From positions 169,278 through 233,277 of the forward strand of contig SIJG01000112.1 of the NCBI GenBank assembly GCA_023374025.1: DNA of 64,000 nucleotides. Direction: 5' to 3'. The translations under genes and the position numbers were made by a program. The notes under the pieces are model-generated. The model saw only the letters and a list, made by a program, of their open reading frames with translations. It was not told the origin of the DNA and did no database searches. The stretch comes from Heterodera schachtii (lineage: Eukaryota > Nematoda > Chromadorea > Rhabditida > Heteroderidae). Of the stretch, positions 54,464 to 64,000 are shown one piece after another. How positions within the stretch are numbered: the first letter of the stretch is position 1; each line of letters opens with the position of its first letter.

Positions 54464-54776
54464 GGAGGGCTCACATTGGATCGCGATTTTTATTGAAGAT
54501 GACGAAACAGTATATTATTTTGATAGCTTAGGCCGAAACCCGAATAAATGTATTAATATGTTTTTGAGAAAATTTAAACAAATAATTTTAAATAAACCTA
54601 CTTTTCAAACGATTTTTAGCGAAAATTGCGGGTATTATTGTATTTATTTTATTTATCGCATGTGTTGTGGAGGAGAAAATTATAAAAAAACTTTTGAAAA
54701 TTTGTCTCTTAAATTGGTAAATATGGATGATTCTGATTTGTTTGTAGTTATGTTTGTTAAACGAATGTTGAAATAA
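54318..54776 (+). CDS. Adenain-like cysteine protease (capsid maturation)
   Basis: 152 residues. His in GSHWIAIF, Asp in YYFDSLG and Gln-x6-Cys in FQTIFSENCGYYC fit the C5/Ulp1-like catalytic set. The N-terminal INQILSQNVKTRREY aligns with copy 1, supporting this start despite a 146-base overlap with the membrane-protein gene. No intron, whereas copy 1 has one. Confidence 0.88.
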   Translation: METTTINQILSQNVKTRREYLGCFPCDKIPYKNNKFPSALVANNDPSNREGSHWIAIFIEDDETVYYFDSLGRNPNKCINMFLRKFKQIILNKPTFQTIFSENCGYYCIYFIYRMCCGGENYKKTFENLSLKLVNMDDSDLFVVMFVKRMLK

Positions 54777-54820
54777 AAGTATTTAAAGAATGTGTATTTA
54801 ATCATTATTTTTTTGTAAAA

Positions 54821-55303
54821 ATGGATCGCTTAGATACAATAATAGCTTCTCTTCTTAGCTGCACTGCAAGAAATTTATGCGACCGTCTAAATCATCCAGA
54901 TGAGATTCAAAAAGTAGAAAAATTCCTCGATGGAAAACAATTTCAAACTACCTACAAAAATCATTTGGGGGAGCAGAAGGAATTTATTTTTGGCGGAATC
55001 ACGAAGGAAAGCGCCCGAAGGAAGATGGCATACAACGGGTTCAAAAATGTTACTGTTGATCAGCACTTTTATGTACGACATCGCATTTGCCTGCGCTACG
55101 CAAACAACCCTTGTGTTATCGAGAAGAGCAAGAACGGACTCGAACGTTATTACCCTATGGAACTTGTTAAAGTGAAAGAAGCCGATAAAAGCGATATTTT
55201 TTTAGGGAAAAACTTTCCCAGCAATAATAAGAAAATCAGTTCGAATGAAAAATTTATCGAAGTAAACGAAGAAAACTGCTATGAATATTATCCTTATTGG
55301 TGA
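54821..55303 (+). CDS. Free-standing PAZ-domain protein
   Basis: 160 residues, intronless. Residues 1-35 are helical. About 35-120 form a PAZ domain: LDGKQFQTTYKNH, KEFIFGGITKESARRK, VTVDQHFYVRHRICLRYANN, PCVIEKSK and RYYPMELVKV, an order I know from Argonautes. The C-terminal 45 residues (polar, ending EYYPYW) are element-specific. There is no MID/PIWI. It aligns with the copy 1 protein. It follows the protease by 44 bases and meets the TBP-like gene tail-to-tail with three bases between. Confidence 0.85.
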   Translation: MDRLDTIIASLLSCTARNLCDRLNHPDEIQKVEKFLDGKQFQTTYKNHLGEQKEFIFGGITKESARRKMAYNGFKNVTVDQHFYVRHRICLRYANNPCVIEKSKNGLERYYPMELVKVKEADKSDIFLGKNFPSNNKKISSNEKFIEVNEENCYEYYPYW

Positions 55304-55306
55304 AAA

Positions 55307-55859
55307 TTAATGCTTATAATTACACAAAATTGAATAAAAATTGTTGAATGCAAAATCGATATCATATTTTGATTTGGCGCCGGTCAAGTTAATCTTTCCG
55401 CTTGAGAATACGATAATTGACACTTTAGGATCAGCATTTCTGAAGACGAGACCAGGAAAAAGTTCGGGTGCAAAAGAGCATTGTTTTGCTCCAAGATAGT
55501 CAGAGAGTGGTCCAAGCTTTATATGGAAGCGCACATCCGTTGTTGCTACCAGATTCTGTACGGCAAACTCTCTGATTTGGGCATTGTAGTAGCCACATTG
55601 TTGTATTCGTTCAGTCACTTCCTTCGCAGCTGATTTGCATTCGCTCTCGCTACTTGCACCCGTGCAAACAAATTTTCCCCGTTGAAAATATGACTGCTGT
55701 TGCGTTCGGACTATACACCTTCATGATTACGGCATTCATTCGCTGAGGAGTGTATTTGGTCGAAGGAGCCACAATATAAATTTTTTGCAGGTCCAGTCGG
55801 GTTTTAAGGTCAATAACGGCAACACAATTTTTTATTATTGGAGATGTAGGGACGGACAT
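55307..55859 (-). CDS. TATA-binding-protein-like core (frameshifted once)
   Basis: About 184 codons make up just the two-repeat TBP saddle. Repeat 1: IIKNCVAVIDLKTRLDL, YTPQRMNAVIMKV, TAVIFSTGK. Repeat 2: FAVQNLVATTDVRFHIKL, PELFPGLVFRN, IIVFSSGKINLTGAK, FNNFYSILC. The N-terminal tail of cellular TBP is missing. A single extra T near 55665, between GK and TGA, shifts the frame and yields the two frames 55650-55859 and 55307-55618. In repeat 1 the usual DNA-kinking Phe of RFAAVIM is Met. TBP nucleates promoter complexes; a TBP within a Polinton would let it recruit or divert polymerase (inference). Intronless and three bases from the PAZ gene, it looks like part of the element. Confidence 0.8.
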
Positions 55860-57203
55860 TTTTAAAATGAAATATCAGGAAAAATTTTTACTATTTATAT
55901 AAAATATGTATACCGTATTTGAAGTTTTCGTTTCAATATTTCGTGTCAAAATTAATTTAAATTTTTGCGTCAAAATTTAACGAATTTAAAAAAGTGATAG
56001 AATGAAAATTAATGGGTAGAGAGATAGATAGATAGATAAGAAATATAATTTTTATATATTTTTTATTTTTAGTTAATTTATTTTCATTTATTATTATTCA
56101 ATTTCATTTTATTTATTATTTTTTATTTTTTATCAATTTTTTTATATATTTTTTAAAATTTAGCTATTTTATTTAATTAATTTTATTTTTAATAAAGCGT
56201 ATTTTTATTTATTTATTTTATTAAATATTATTTTCTTTATGATTCAAAATATTTTTTAAAAATACAAATTAGTTTTATTATTTTTTATTATTTGCAAATT
56301 AAAAAAAAATTTTTTTTTAATATTATTATTGTTTTAGAAATTTTAATGTAAAATTTTTATTATTTAATTTATTATTATTCATTAATTTTTTATTTTAAAA
56401 TTTATTTATTACTATTTTTATTATTTTTAATATTTTTTATAGTTAATTTTAGCAATTTTAATTTAAAATTTTTATTATTTAATTTATTATTATTCACTAA
56501 TTTTTTATTTTAAAATTTATTTATTACTATTTTTATTATTTTTTATAGTTTATTTTAGCAATTTTAATTTAAAATTTTTATTATTTAATTTATTATTATT
56601 ATATTTTTTTTAATTGTTATTATTTTAAATTTGAATTTAAAAGTTTTATTAATTTTATTATTTAATAATTTCTATTAATTTTATTTATTATTATTATTAT
56701 TATTATAAAATAGTTTTAATATTTTTATTTATTATTAATATAAAATAATTTTAATATTTTTTTAATTGTTATTATTATTTTAAGTTTTAATTTATTTTTA
56801 ATTTTTAATTACTATTTTTAAAAATGTAATTAATTATTATTATTTTTATTTAAATTTTAGCGTGGGGGGAGATAGAGAGGGAGAGAGAGAGAGAAATGGT
56901 CAGTTTTCGCACATTTGCTTTTTGTGGCCCTAATGAGGACCGTTTGGATGATATTGATCCAAAATCAAAAAACAAACACAAAATTTGATCAATTTTTGGT
57001 CATTCATTCATTCATTCTTTCTTTTCATTGCATCATTCTGGGCCAATTTTTTCAAATTGTCGCGGCGCACAAAAATGCAAACTTAACTTTTTTTTTAAGT
57101 TATTTCATTATTATTTTTTATTTGTATAAATAATCATTTTTATTACATTTATTTTTTGGATTTTATTTTATATTTCTAATAAATTATTAATTTTATTTAT
57201 ATT
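55860..57203. other. AT-rich low-complexity stretch
   Basis: From about 56040 to 56860 the sequence is nearly all A and T with TTATTATT and ATTTTAATTTAAAATTTTT repeats. A phrase of about 95 bp recurs at about 56355, 56450 and 56550. A GATA microsatellite lies at about 56020 and a GA tract at 56873-56893. The frame at 56915-57133 is not convincing as a gene. Confidence 0.6.
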
Positions 57204-57440
57204 TTAACCTTTCTTTTTCCCCATAAATTGCTCAAGCATTTTCTTCTCTTTTTTCTCTCTCTCTTTCTTTTTATTTTCTCGTATTTTTTTATCTACGAGA
57301 ATGACGCGTTGTACGTCCTTCTCATAAATTTGCCGCCTTCGTCTCCCTTTCGCCCACTTTGTTTGTGCCAATTTGGCACAAATTGGGGCGTTTTCCTTGT
57401 CGTCCTCCTCCTCCTTTTCCTTCTCCTCTATACCATCCAT
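57204..57440 (-). CDS. Small charged protein, unidentified
   Basis: Seventy-eight residues from an ATG at 57440: acidic start (EEKEKEEEDDKEN), a possible CAKLAQTKWAKGRRRR basic region and a Lys/Glu helical end. It lies within the presumed copy 2 borders. Low complexity makes coding status doubtful. Confidence 0.3.
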   Translation of the reverse strand: MDGIEEKEKEEEDDKENAPICAKLAQTKWAKGRRRRQIYEKDVQRVILVDKKIRENKKKEREKKEKKMLEQFMGKKKG

Positions 57441-57540
57441 CCAATTGTCAGAGGTGTAATCGAAAAATGGTGTATTATATTTATTTTATTTTTTTATATT
57501 TATTTTATTTAATTATTTTTATTAATTTTATTTTTTACAT

Positions 57541-57823
57541 CCCTTCAATAGTTATAGGATTCGCCCCCACTCCTCTCCAATAGGCTTTGGCTTCTCCTCC
57601 CCACCCCTCCAATAGGCTTTGACTTCTCCTCCCCAGCCCTCCAATAGGCTTTGGCTTCTCCTCCCCACCCCTCCAATAGGATTTGACTTCTCCTCCCCAG
57701 CCCTCCAATAGGCTTTGGCTTCTCCTCCCCAACCGCCCAATAGGTTTAGGTTTCACCCAATAGGTTTTGTTTTTCCCTTACCCACAGGCTCTGGACCCGG
57801 ACCGGGGCTCAGCCCTTACTACT
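57541..57823. repeat. Minisatellite and possible right terminus of Polinton copy 2
   Basis: Five units of about 32 bp built on CCAATAGGCTTTGGCTTCTC are followed by CCAATAGGTTTAGG and CCAATAGGTTTTG. The terminus CTTACTACT follows at 57815-57823. The AATAGGTTT phrases match those inside the copy 1 terminal repeat (49530-49580), so this is likely a diverged terminal repeat. Confidence 0.55.
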
Positions 57824-60800
57824 AAAATTAAAAACAAATTTAATGGATGAAGTTGAAATGTGAAGTAAACTAAATGTGCTAATTTTGATAAGTAATACAA
57901 AAACACGAAAAAGTGATGTGAGCCGGAATCATGAGTAAGTAAATGATAGAATTTGCAGTATCAAATAACACTAAAATCAACAACTTAAAGAAACAAAATA
58001 TATGAATGAAATTAGTATTATTTAATAATAAATAGATTATTTTAGGTTGAAAATATAGTATAAAAAAAATTCCAATACAAATTATGCAACTTAAAGTTTT
58101 CAACTATGCTTAATATAATAAAAAATATCATTATAAGTTTATAAAAAGAAATAATTGTTGATATTGATACCTGCCTAGGGCGCGGTAGACATCCATTCCT
58201 CCGTACGGATGGAGAGGACATTTTTAAACAAAAATAATATTAATAAATCCAAAAAGTTAATCCTTAAAGTGGTTATTGATGAAATTTTTCATCCTAAACA
58301 ATTATTATTAACCTAAATATTTTCGAATAAATAAATCTTTATTTAAGAGAAAAGTTTCAGCGGAATGACAAAATGCATTTTAAAATATTAACTAAAGTAT
58401 TTATAATGGAAAATCTTTCATAATAAAAATAAAATACTTTTAAAATTAATCTGATTTGAACAAAATTAAAAAAACACCAGTTTATACTAAATGGAATATG
58501 TTTAAATATGTAGGTTTTTATTAAAAACAAATAATAAAGTATTATTTTTAAATTCTAAAAGATAAATTAGAAAATAAATAATTTTATAGTATAGTTAAAC
58601 TCATGAGCATCATTAGTGCTTAATTATTAGAGAAACCCTCGAGAGCACAGCATCTGAGTTTCCATAAGAATTAGACAAATGCAGTTGATTGATTTTAAAA
58701 CACGGATTTAAAATCCATTTTAAATTTTGATTAAATATTATTGCTTAATTTATGCTTAAAAATCAGATCCCAAAAATTTACATTATTATAAAGGCAATTT
58801 ATATGTTAAGTAAATTCTTTAGTTAACAGAAGAAAAAAATATTACTACCAGAAAAAAATTTGATATTTATTAAATAATAAAATAAAGATTTAATAGGAAA
58901 TAAAAATTTCAACTTTTATTTTTAAAATAAAATTTAAAATTAATCATAAAATAGATAATTAAACAGTCAACTTTCATAGAATAACACCTATATACTGCTG
59001 TATCAGAAAATAAATACTATATTTCAAGGCACTCTGCAGAATTGCAGAAAAACACGGTTCTACAAGAGAAAAGAGAAAAATTTAGATTGTATTTGCAAGA
59101 ATATGACTCCGACACACTTGAATAATAATTAAATTAAAGCAATTAATGCCGTAAGAGTTTTCCACAATTTGTTACAATTCATATAGTAAAATGTTAAATT
59201 ATTTACTAGACGTGAAAAACATTTAATGAATTGGGATATTTGACGCTAACAAATAAAAAATAAAACAAATAAATTTCATTCATATTAAAAAAAATTTTCT
59301 TCATATAATATGCAAAAACTAAACATGCAATAATTCGTCATAAAATTTATTAGTTTTTGGCTTAAATAAATAATTACATTATATGAAATCAAAATCTGAA
59401 AAAAGAACTATTGAATACGCGGCCTACGACGAGAGAAGAAAGTTAAATAACTTAGATTTAATTATTATTTAAAATGAATTTCTCATTGTTGAATAAGTAA
59501 AGAGAAATTTCTAATTATTTAAAAATTAATTTCTTTTGAAACTATTAATAAATAAATACACGTTAAAATTAATAAAAAAAATATCAAAATTAAACTATGA
59601 TTTAGATGTTAAAATAAAACAATTATATTCAATAAAAATTAAATGGAAACTAATTATAATAAATTCAAATAAAAATAAAATGAATATGAATAAAATAGTT
59701 TTCATAAAATATCTTGTCAATATTATATAAGATAAAAAGGCATTATTGATCCTAAAAATTTTATTTGAGAATATAATATTAACAATTGATTAAAATATTA
59801 TTATAAATAAAAAATTAGCGAAAGTTTACTAAACAATTGGATTAAAATTAACAATTTTACAAAACATTCGGGCTACAAGAGAAATATCATTGAATGAATC
59901 ATGAATGAATGAATGGATATTAGACTCTAGCAAATAAAAAATAATAGAAATAAAAATTCAAATGGAAAAAATCATTAAATTTTATTCATATTTTATGTAA
60001 AAGGAAAAAATGCAAGAATTCCATAAAAGTTAGTAATTTTTGGTTTAAATAAAAAATTAGATTAAAGGTAAGCGATAGCTCAAGAAAGCAACTTCTATGG
60101 TGATCCTATCATCGACGACGAGAATAAAGTTATAACTTATATTTAAATTTCCTTGTTTAATTTTAAAATGAATTTCTCATTGTTGAATGAAAATAAATGA
60201 AATTTTTTATTTATTAAAAAAAATAAATTTCTTTTTAAACTACTAATTAACATATAATAAAAATAATAAAACCAGCAACAAAATTTAACTTGATGATTAA
60301 GATTTTGAAAGAAAATATCATTTTAATAAATTAAAGTTAAAAAATAATATTTGAATAACATTTGTGATTATAAAGATAAGATTTTTTTAATTAGAATTAT
60401 TTTTATGTTGAAATAATTAGACATTCTAATAAAAATAAAAATGATTGTTTGAAATACATTAAGTAAGCTTAATATTAAAAAAAATGAAAAATAAATTATC
60501 AATATAATGCTATAGAGAGAAATAATTGTTAGTGCCAACTTCTGAATGAGGCTCATAGGCAAATGAAGGCTGTCTTCGACAACAATTTTACTCTACTTAT
60601 CAGAAAAAAGATCAGCGAAAAATATATCGTCTGACGCGCAGTATTAAAATTTAACAAAACGCGTTTTAAAAAAATTAATTAAAGTATATATATATATTAT
60701 ATTAAACAATATTAATATAAGGATTATTTATAAAAAAATTTCTTAAAATATTTTATGAAGGTAACTTTTGAAAGTTAACAAAATTCGAAAGTTTAATGAC

Positions 60801-63800
60801 TTGTAGAGAAACCTAAAATTAAATAAATTATGACGCATACAAAAGAATATAAATAATAATGCTTTTAAAAAAAATTTAATTTATCATACTTCAGAGTTAA
60901 TAATAAAAAATATGATACAGAGAAAGTTAAGAAATACTGAAAAAATTAATGAGCGTTTATAAACATTTAACATTTATAAAATATGGATGTACAACTATTA
61001 ATATTAAGCATCACCAAAAAGGGGACACAATACAGCCATACGAATAATTAAATCAAAAATAGAAAAAATAGCATAATTTGCTTCTACAAAAACCAATTTT
61101 CAAATTTCCAATCAATCTAAGGTTTTTTTGTCATTGTATACATTAAGGATCATAATAAGGCACTTACAAAGAAAATAAATCGAATTATAGTTTTTACCAT
61201 ATTTATTTTAGTAAAATTACATAAAAAAGCCAATTTTCGATAAAAAAAATCCAAAAGAATACCGCTGCGATAGAAATGGAACAAAATTAGACATTTTTAT
61301 AGACATCAATAGATTTATGACAGCCAAACCGAAATATGCAAAAGAAAATTGAATAAATGTGCCGTTTTTTATAAAGACAAATGACCATTTAACAGGACCA
61401 CTTATATCCTACTCCAATGAAAATATTTATTTTTCAATTTGAATAAAAATATTATAAGTTTAAATACTATAAATAAATTCATATAAAAATATTCCTTCCA
61501 GATTACAAAAAGCGTGACCATAAAATTTCCTTTAAACAAAAATGTTTTACATAAAAAAAGAAATGCATGCCAAAAGAAGGTGATAATTATTAGAAGAAAA
61601 AAATAAATTTTTATTATACAACTTTTAAAATAATTATTTTTTGAAATTTTTAAATAAATTTATATAGGATTCGAAATAATATTATATAAATTCACTTGCA
61701 AACCCCTCACAATACGTAGAATTGGAGCCAAAACACAAGAAAAGCAAGAAAGAAAGAATGAATTTGGAAGAACATTTTTAAGCAATTTGAAAACTAATAA
61801 AATCAAAAAAAAATAAAAAATAAAATGACAAAATTAAAGAAAATATTTTTAGTTTACATAAAATGAATAAACTCAATAAATATAATATAAAAAGACCCAG
61901 TTAGATGTTAAGAAACGAACGGAAAAATTGACAAGCGATGCCAAGGCAAATGGGAAAGAAGATAAAGGGAACAAGAAAGAAAAAATCCAATGAATCTCAA
62001 TATTCATGGATCCAGAAGAAACTACGTAGGAAAGTATAAGAAATATTAGAAAATAACCAAATTATAAAAATATTAACTAATGAAAATAAAAAAGTTTTTG
62101 AATAAATAAATAATAATGTAGACAAAAATGTTGGATTAAATTGAAACCAACGGAGCATCTAAACAAACAAATTCGGCTTGACATTCTATGCTGCGAGATT
62201 ATTTTTACGAAGTATTTAAATAAAATTGGTAGTGAATCCGTTTTTTATTCTGTAACGAACTGCCATTTTTATTAAAATAATATTAAAATAATGTAAATTT
62301 TATTGCTAAACCAAAATTGATCATTAAATATCAAATGCACGAAAAATGTCACCTAAAAATAGTAATAATAATAAATAAACTGCAGCAAATCTGAAATTTA
62401 CATAAATGATATATAAAAAAAAATGAAAGAAAGTAATAATTTTGAAAATAATTATAAAATCCTAGAATTAATTAAATTTTTTAAAATTAAACTTGAATTT
62501 GGGTATGAAAAGACCGCTTATCATTAACAAAATAAAATCTTAAATATTCTAAAACTTTAAAAAATGCATATTATTTGCTGAAATATATATATTTATTATT
62601 AATTTTACAAACTATGGTTTGCACAAAAATAAACAAAAAGATAATCCTTCATTATTTAAAAACATCAAAACATAACTAACTATGTAAATAAATTTAGACT
62701 CTATGAAAAACAAAACTTAAACTCCAAAAAAGGTTTATACATAATCATTATGCAATAGTCCCTACGAGCACTTATCAGATGACATCAAGATTACATGAAA
62801 ATAGAAATAATTTATTAAAAGATATAGAAAAAAATACAATAATTAAGAGCATCATATATTTAAAAAATATACAAAAAAATGCAATAATAAATAAATTAAT
62901 TCCAAAATAAGAAGCAGTAAAATTCAAGTAAAAAATGATAAAACTATATTTTCTAACTAATTTAGTACTTTTCGATTGAAGAGATAATTATTAATTTTGG
63001 ATTAAAATGTAAAAAAAAATTAATTTAATAAAGATGAAAAAATATAAACAAATAATTTTTTTATATTTGAATATTTAATACGAACATTGGAAGAAATAAA
63101 CGATTGGATCAATGACGCTTATTATTCTCATGAGAGTTTGTAAACATCGAAGTTAATAACAATTAATAAATAATTATAAAGCGGTATTTGTAATAATATA
63201 TTTTTTATTAAATTTTACGATTATATAAATGCTTAATAACCTTTGAATCATTTTAAACACTGAATAAGATAAAAAATTACGCACAATATATTTACTAAAT
63301 TCATAAATGATATTGATATAAAAAATTAAATAAAACTAAAAAAATTAAATTGTGCATAAGACAAAACCCAGAAATTTAAAATAAAATAAAAAAACACCTT
63401 CAAGACTACAAAAATGAAAATAGAAAAAAAGAAAATAATAATTAACCAAAAATGAAAAATTTAATAATTATAAAAAATACATTTATAAATAAATTACAGA
63501 CAAAGGCTCAACGATTCATCTCATAAAAGTAGGATAATAATAAAATTAAATTTAAATATAAAATAGTTTAAAGCCAATGTATCAATCAAAGTTATCCAAA
63601 ATGGGATAAGTAAATAGATTTTAAAAAATAAATTAATAAACTACTTGCAAAGGGTCAAATCAGCAAAAAAAGTGGAATAAATAAAAATAATTAAAAAATA
63701 TTATTTACAAAAATATGTTTTAAATTTAAAGGGCCAATGTGCGTTCCTGCATACACAACATTATGTGCAAGTTTTATTAAATCGTTAGCGTCTCAAGAAC

Positions 63801-64000
63801 AACTGTGAGTGATCGCAATTTCACAAAACAAATTATTTTAATCTTATAATGATAATACTGTATTTCAGAATCTAAAAAAGGATGATTAATTGAGAAAAAT
63901 ATAAGGGAAGACGACGTGAAATAGGGAAACCTAATATTTCATGTAATAAATAATTGGTGAAAAACAGCATATTCAATTTGGATTTAAACATAAAATACAT
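57824..64000. other. AT-rich non-coding stretch to the window end
   Basis: Composition and phrase style equal the 19.5-33 kb blocks. A stretch near 63480-63560 (ATTACAGACAAAGG, TCAACGA, then AAAAGTAGGATAA) is a diverged match to 22880-22945, so this is probably an older relative of the same repeat family. No gene is supported. Confidence 0.55.

Larger units (their letters stand above)
49722..57823 (+). mobile_element. Polinton/Maverick copy 2 (diverged, left part missing)
   Basis: Gene order is integrase tail, penton-like, core-like, major capsid, membrane protein, protease, PAZ (all +) and TBP-like (-). All are uninterrupted by introns and AT-richer than copy 1. The left end, polymerase, ATPase and integrase catalytic part are absent. 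A possible right terminus is CTTACTACT at 57815-57823, which mirrors the AGTAGT start of copy 1 and is preceded by AACCTATTGG-type phrases like those in its terminal repeat. The capsid genes look intact, so decay is recent or partial. Confidence 0.75.

Noticed and set aside
56915..57133. 72-residue frame near the GA tract
   Set aside because: Starts with a non-ATG codon and becomes low-complexity hydrophobic sequence; no support.
33387..57823. A viral fusogen gene as seen in some nematode Mavericks
   Set aside because: No long ectodomain with fusion-protein features is present; the only membrane proteins are 74 and 168 residues.

Overview
ORGANISM AND SETTING. The window is eukaryotic, AT-rich DNA. 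Genes are split by short GT-AG introns with T-rich acceptors, often ending TTTAG or TTTCAG. There is a degenerate array of the nematode telomere repeat TTAGGC. Two host-type genes have the look of secreted ubiquitin-pathway proteins of plant-parasitic (tylenchid) nematodes. I infer a plant-parasitic nematode, with genus unresolved. One assembly gap (N run) lies at 48477-49429.

LAYOUT. 1-3.67 kb: AT-rich DNA, a (GA)n microsatellite and a foldback element with TGTCCGTCCGC repeats. 3.67-8.99 kb: a many-exon gene for a secreted protein with several SKP1-like modules and an acidic tail. 9-20.9 kb: repeats, including tRNA-derived sequences, an unidentified GC-richer coding-like stretch, minisatellites, a telomere-like array, a palindrome-rich satellite and a broken copy of SKP1-like exons. 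20.9-33.4 kb: a tandem duplication (about 4.2 kb, plus a 420-bp segment) whose first copy carries a 2.5-kb insertion. 33.4-44.3 kb: Polinton/Maverick (virus-like transposon) copy 1. 44.4-47.9 kb: a RING-H2 gene and a partial duplicate. 49.4-49.72 kb: an inverted terminal repeat matching the left end of copy 1. 49.72-57.8 kb: a second, diverged Polinton (copy 2). 57.8-64 kb: AT-rich DNA without visible genes.

THE POLINTONS. Copy 1 encodes, to the left, two small paralogous genes (+), an adenain-like protease, a small membrane protein, the major capsid protein, a core-protein-like gene, a penton-like minor capsid protein and a zinc-ribbon-like protein (all -). To the right (+) it encodes a PAZ-domain protein, a CxxC protein, the packaging ATPase, two conserved Polinton small proteins and a DDE integrase cut off at its C-terminus. 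Copy 2 encodes an integrase chromodomain remnant, penton-like protein, core-like gene, major capsid, membrane protein, protease and PAZ protein (+), and a TATA-binding-protein-like gene (-). No protein-primed DNA polymerase B is visible for either copy. Copy 1 is GC-richer and most of its genes have 38-49-nt introns; copy 2 is AT-rich and its homologous genes are uninterrupted.

MAIN POINT. Both virus-like elements carry a free-standing PAZ domain, the Argonaute module that holds small-RNA 3' ends. Copy 2 also carries an intronless TBP core packed 3 bp from it. That suggests a small-RNA-interfering or small-RNA-using function together with transcriptional control in these elements. All functions are inferred from sequence alone.
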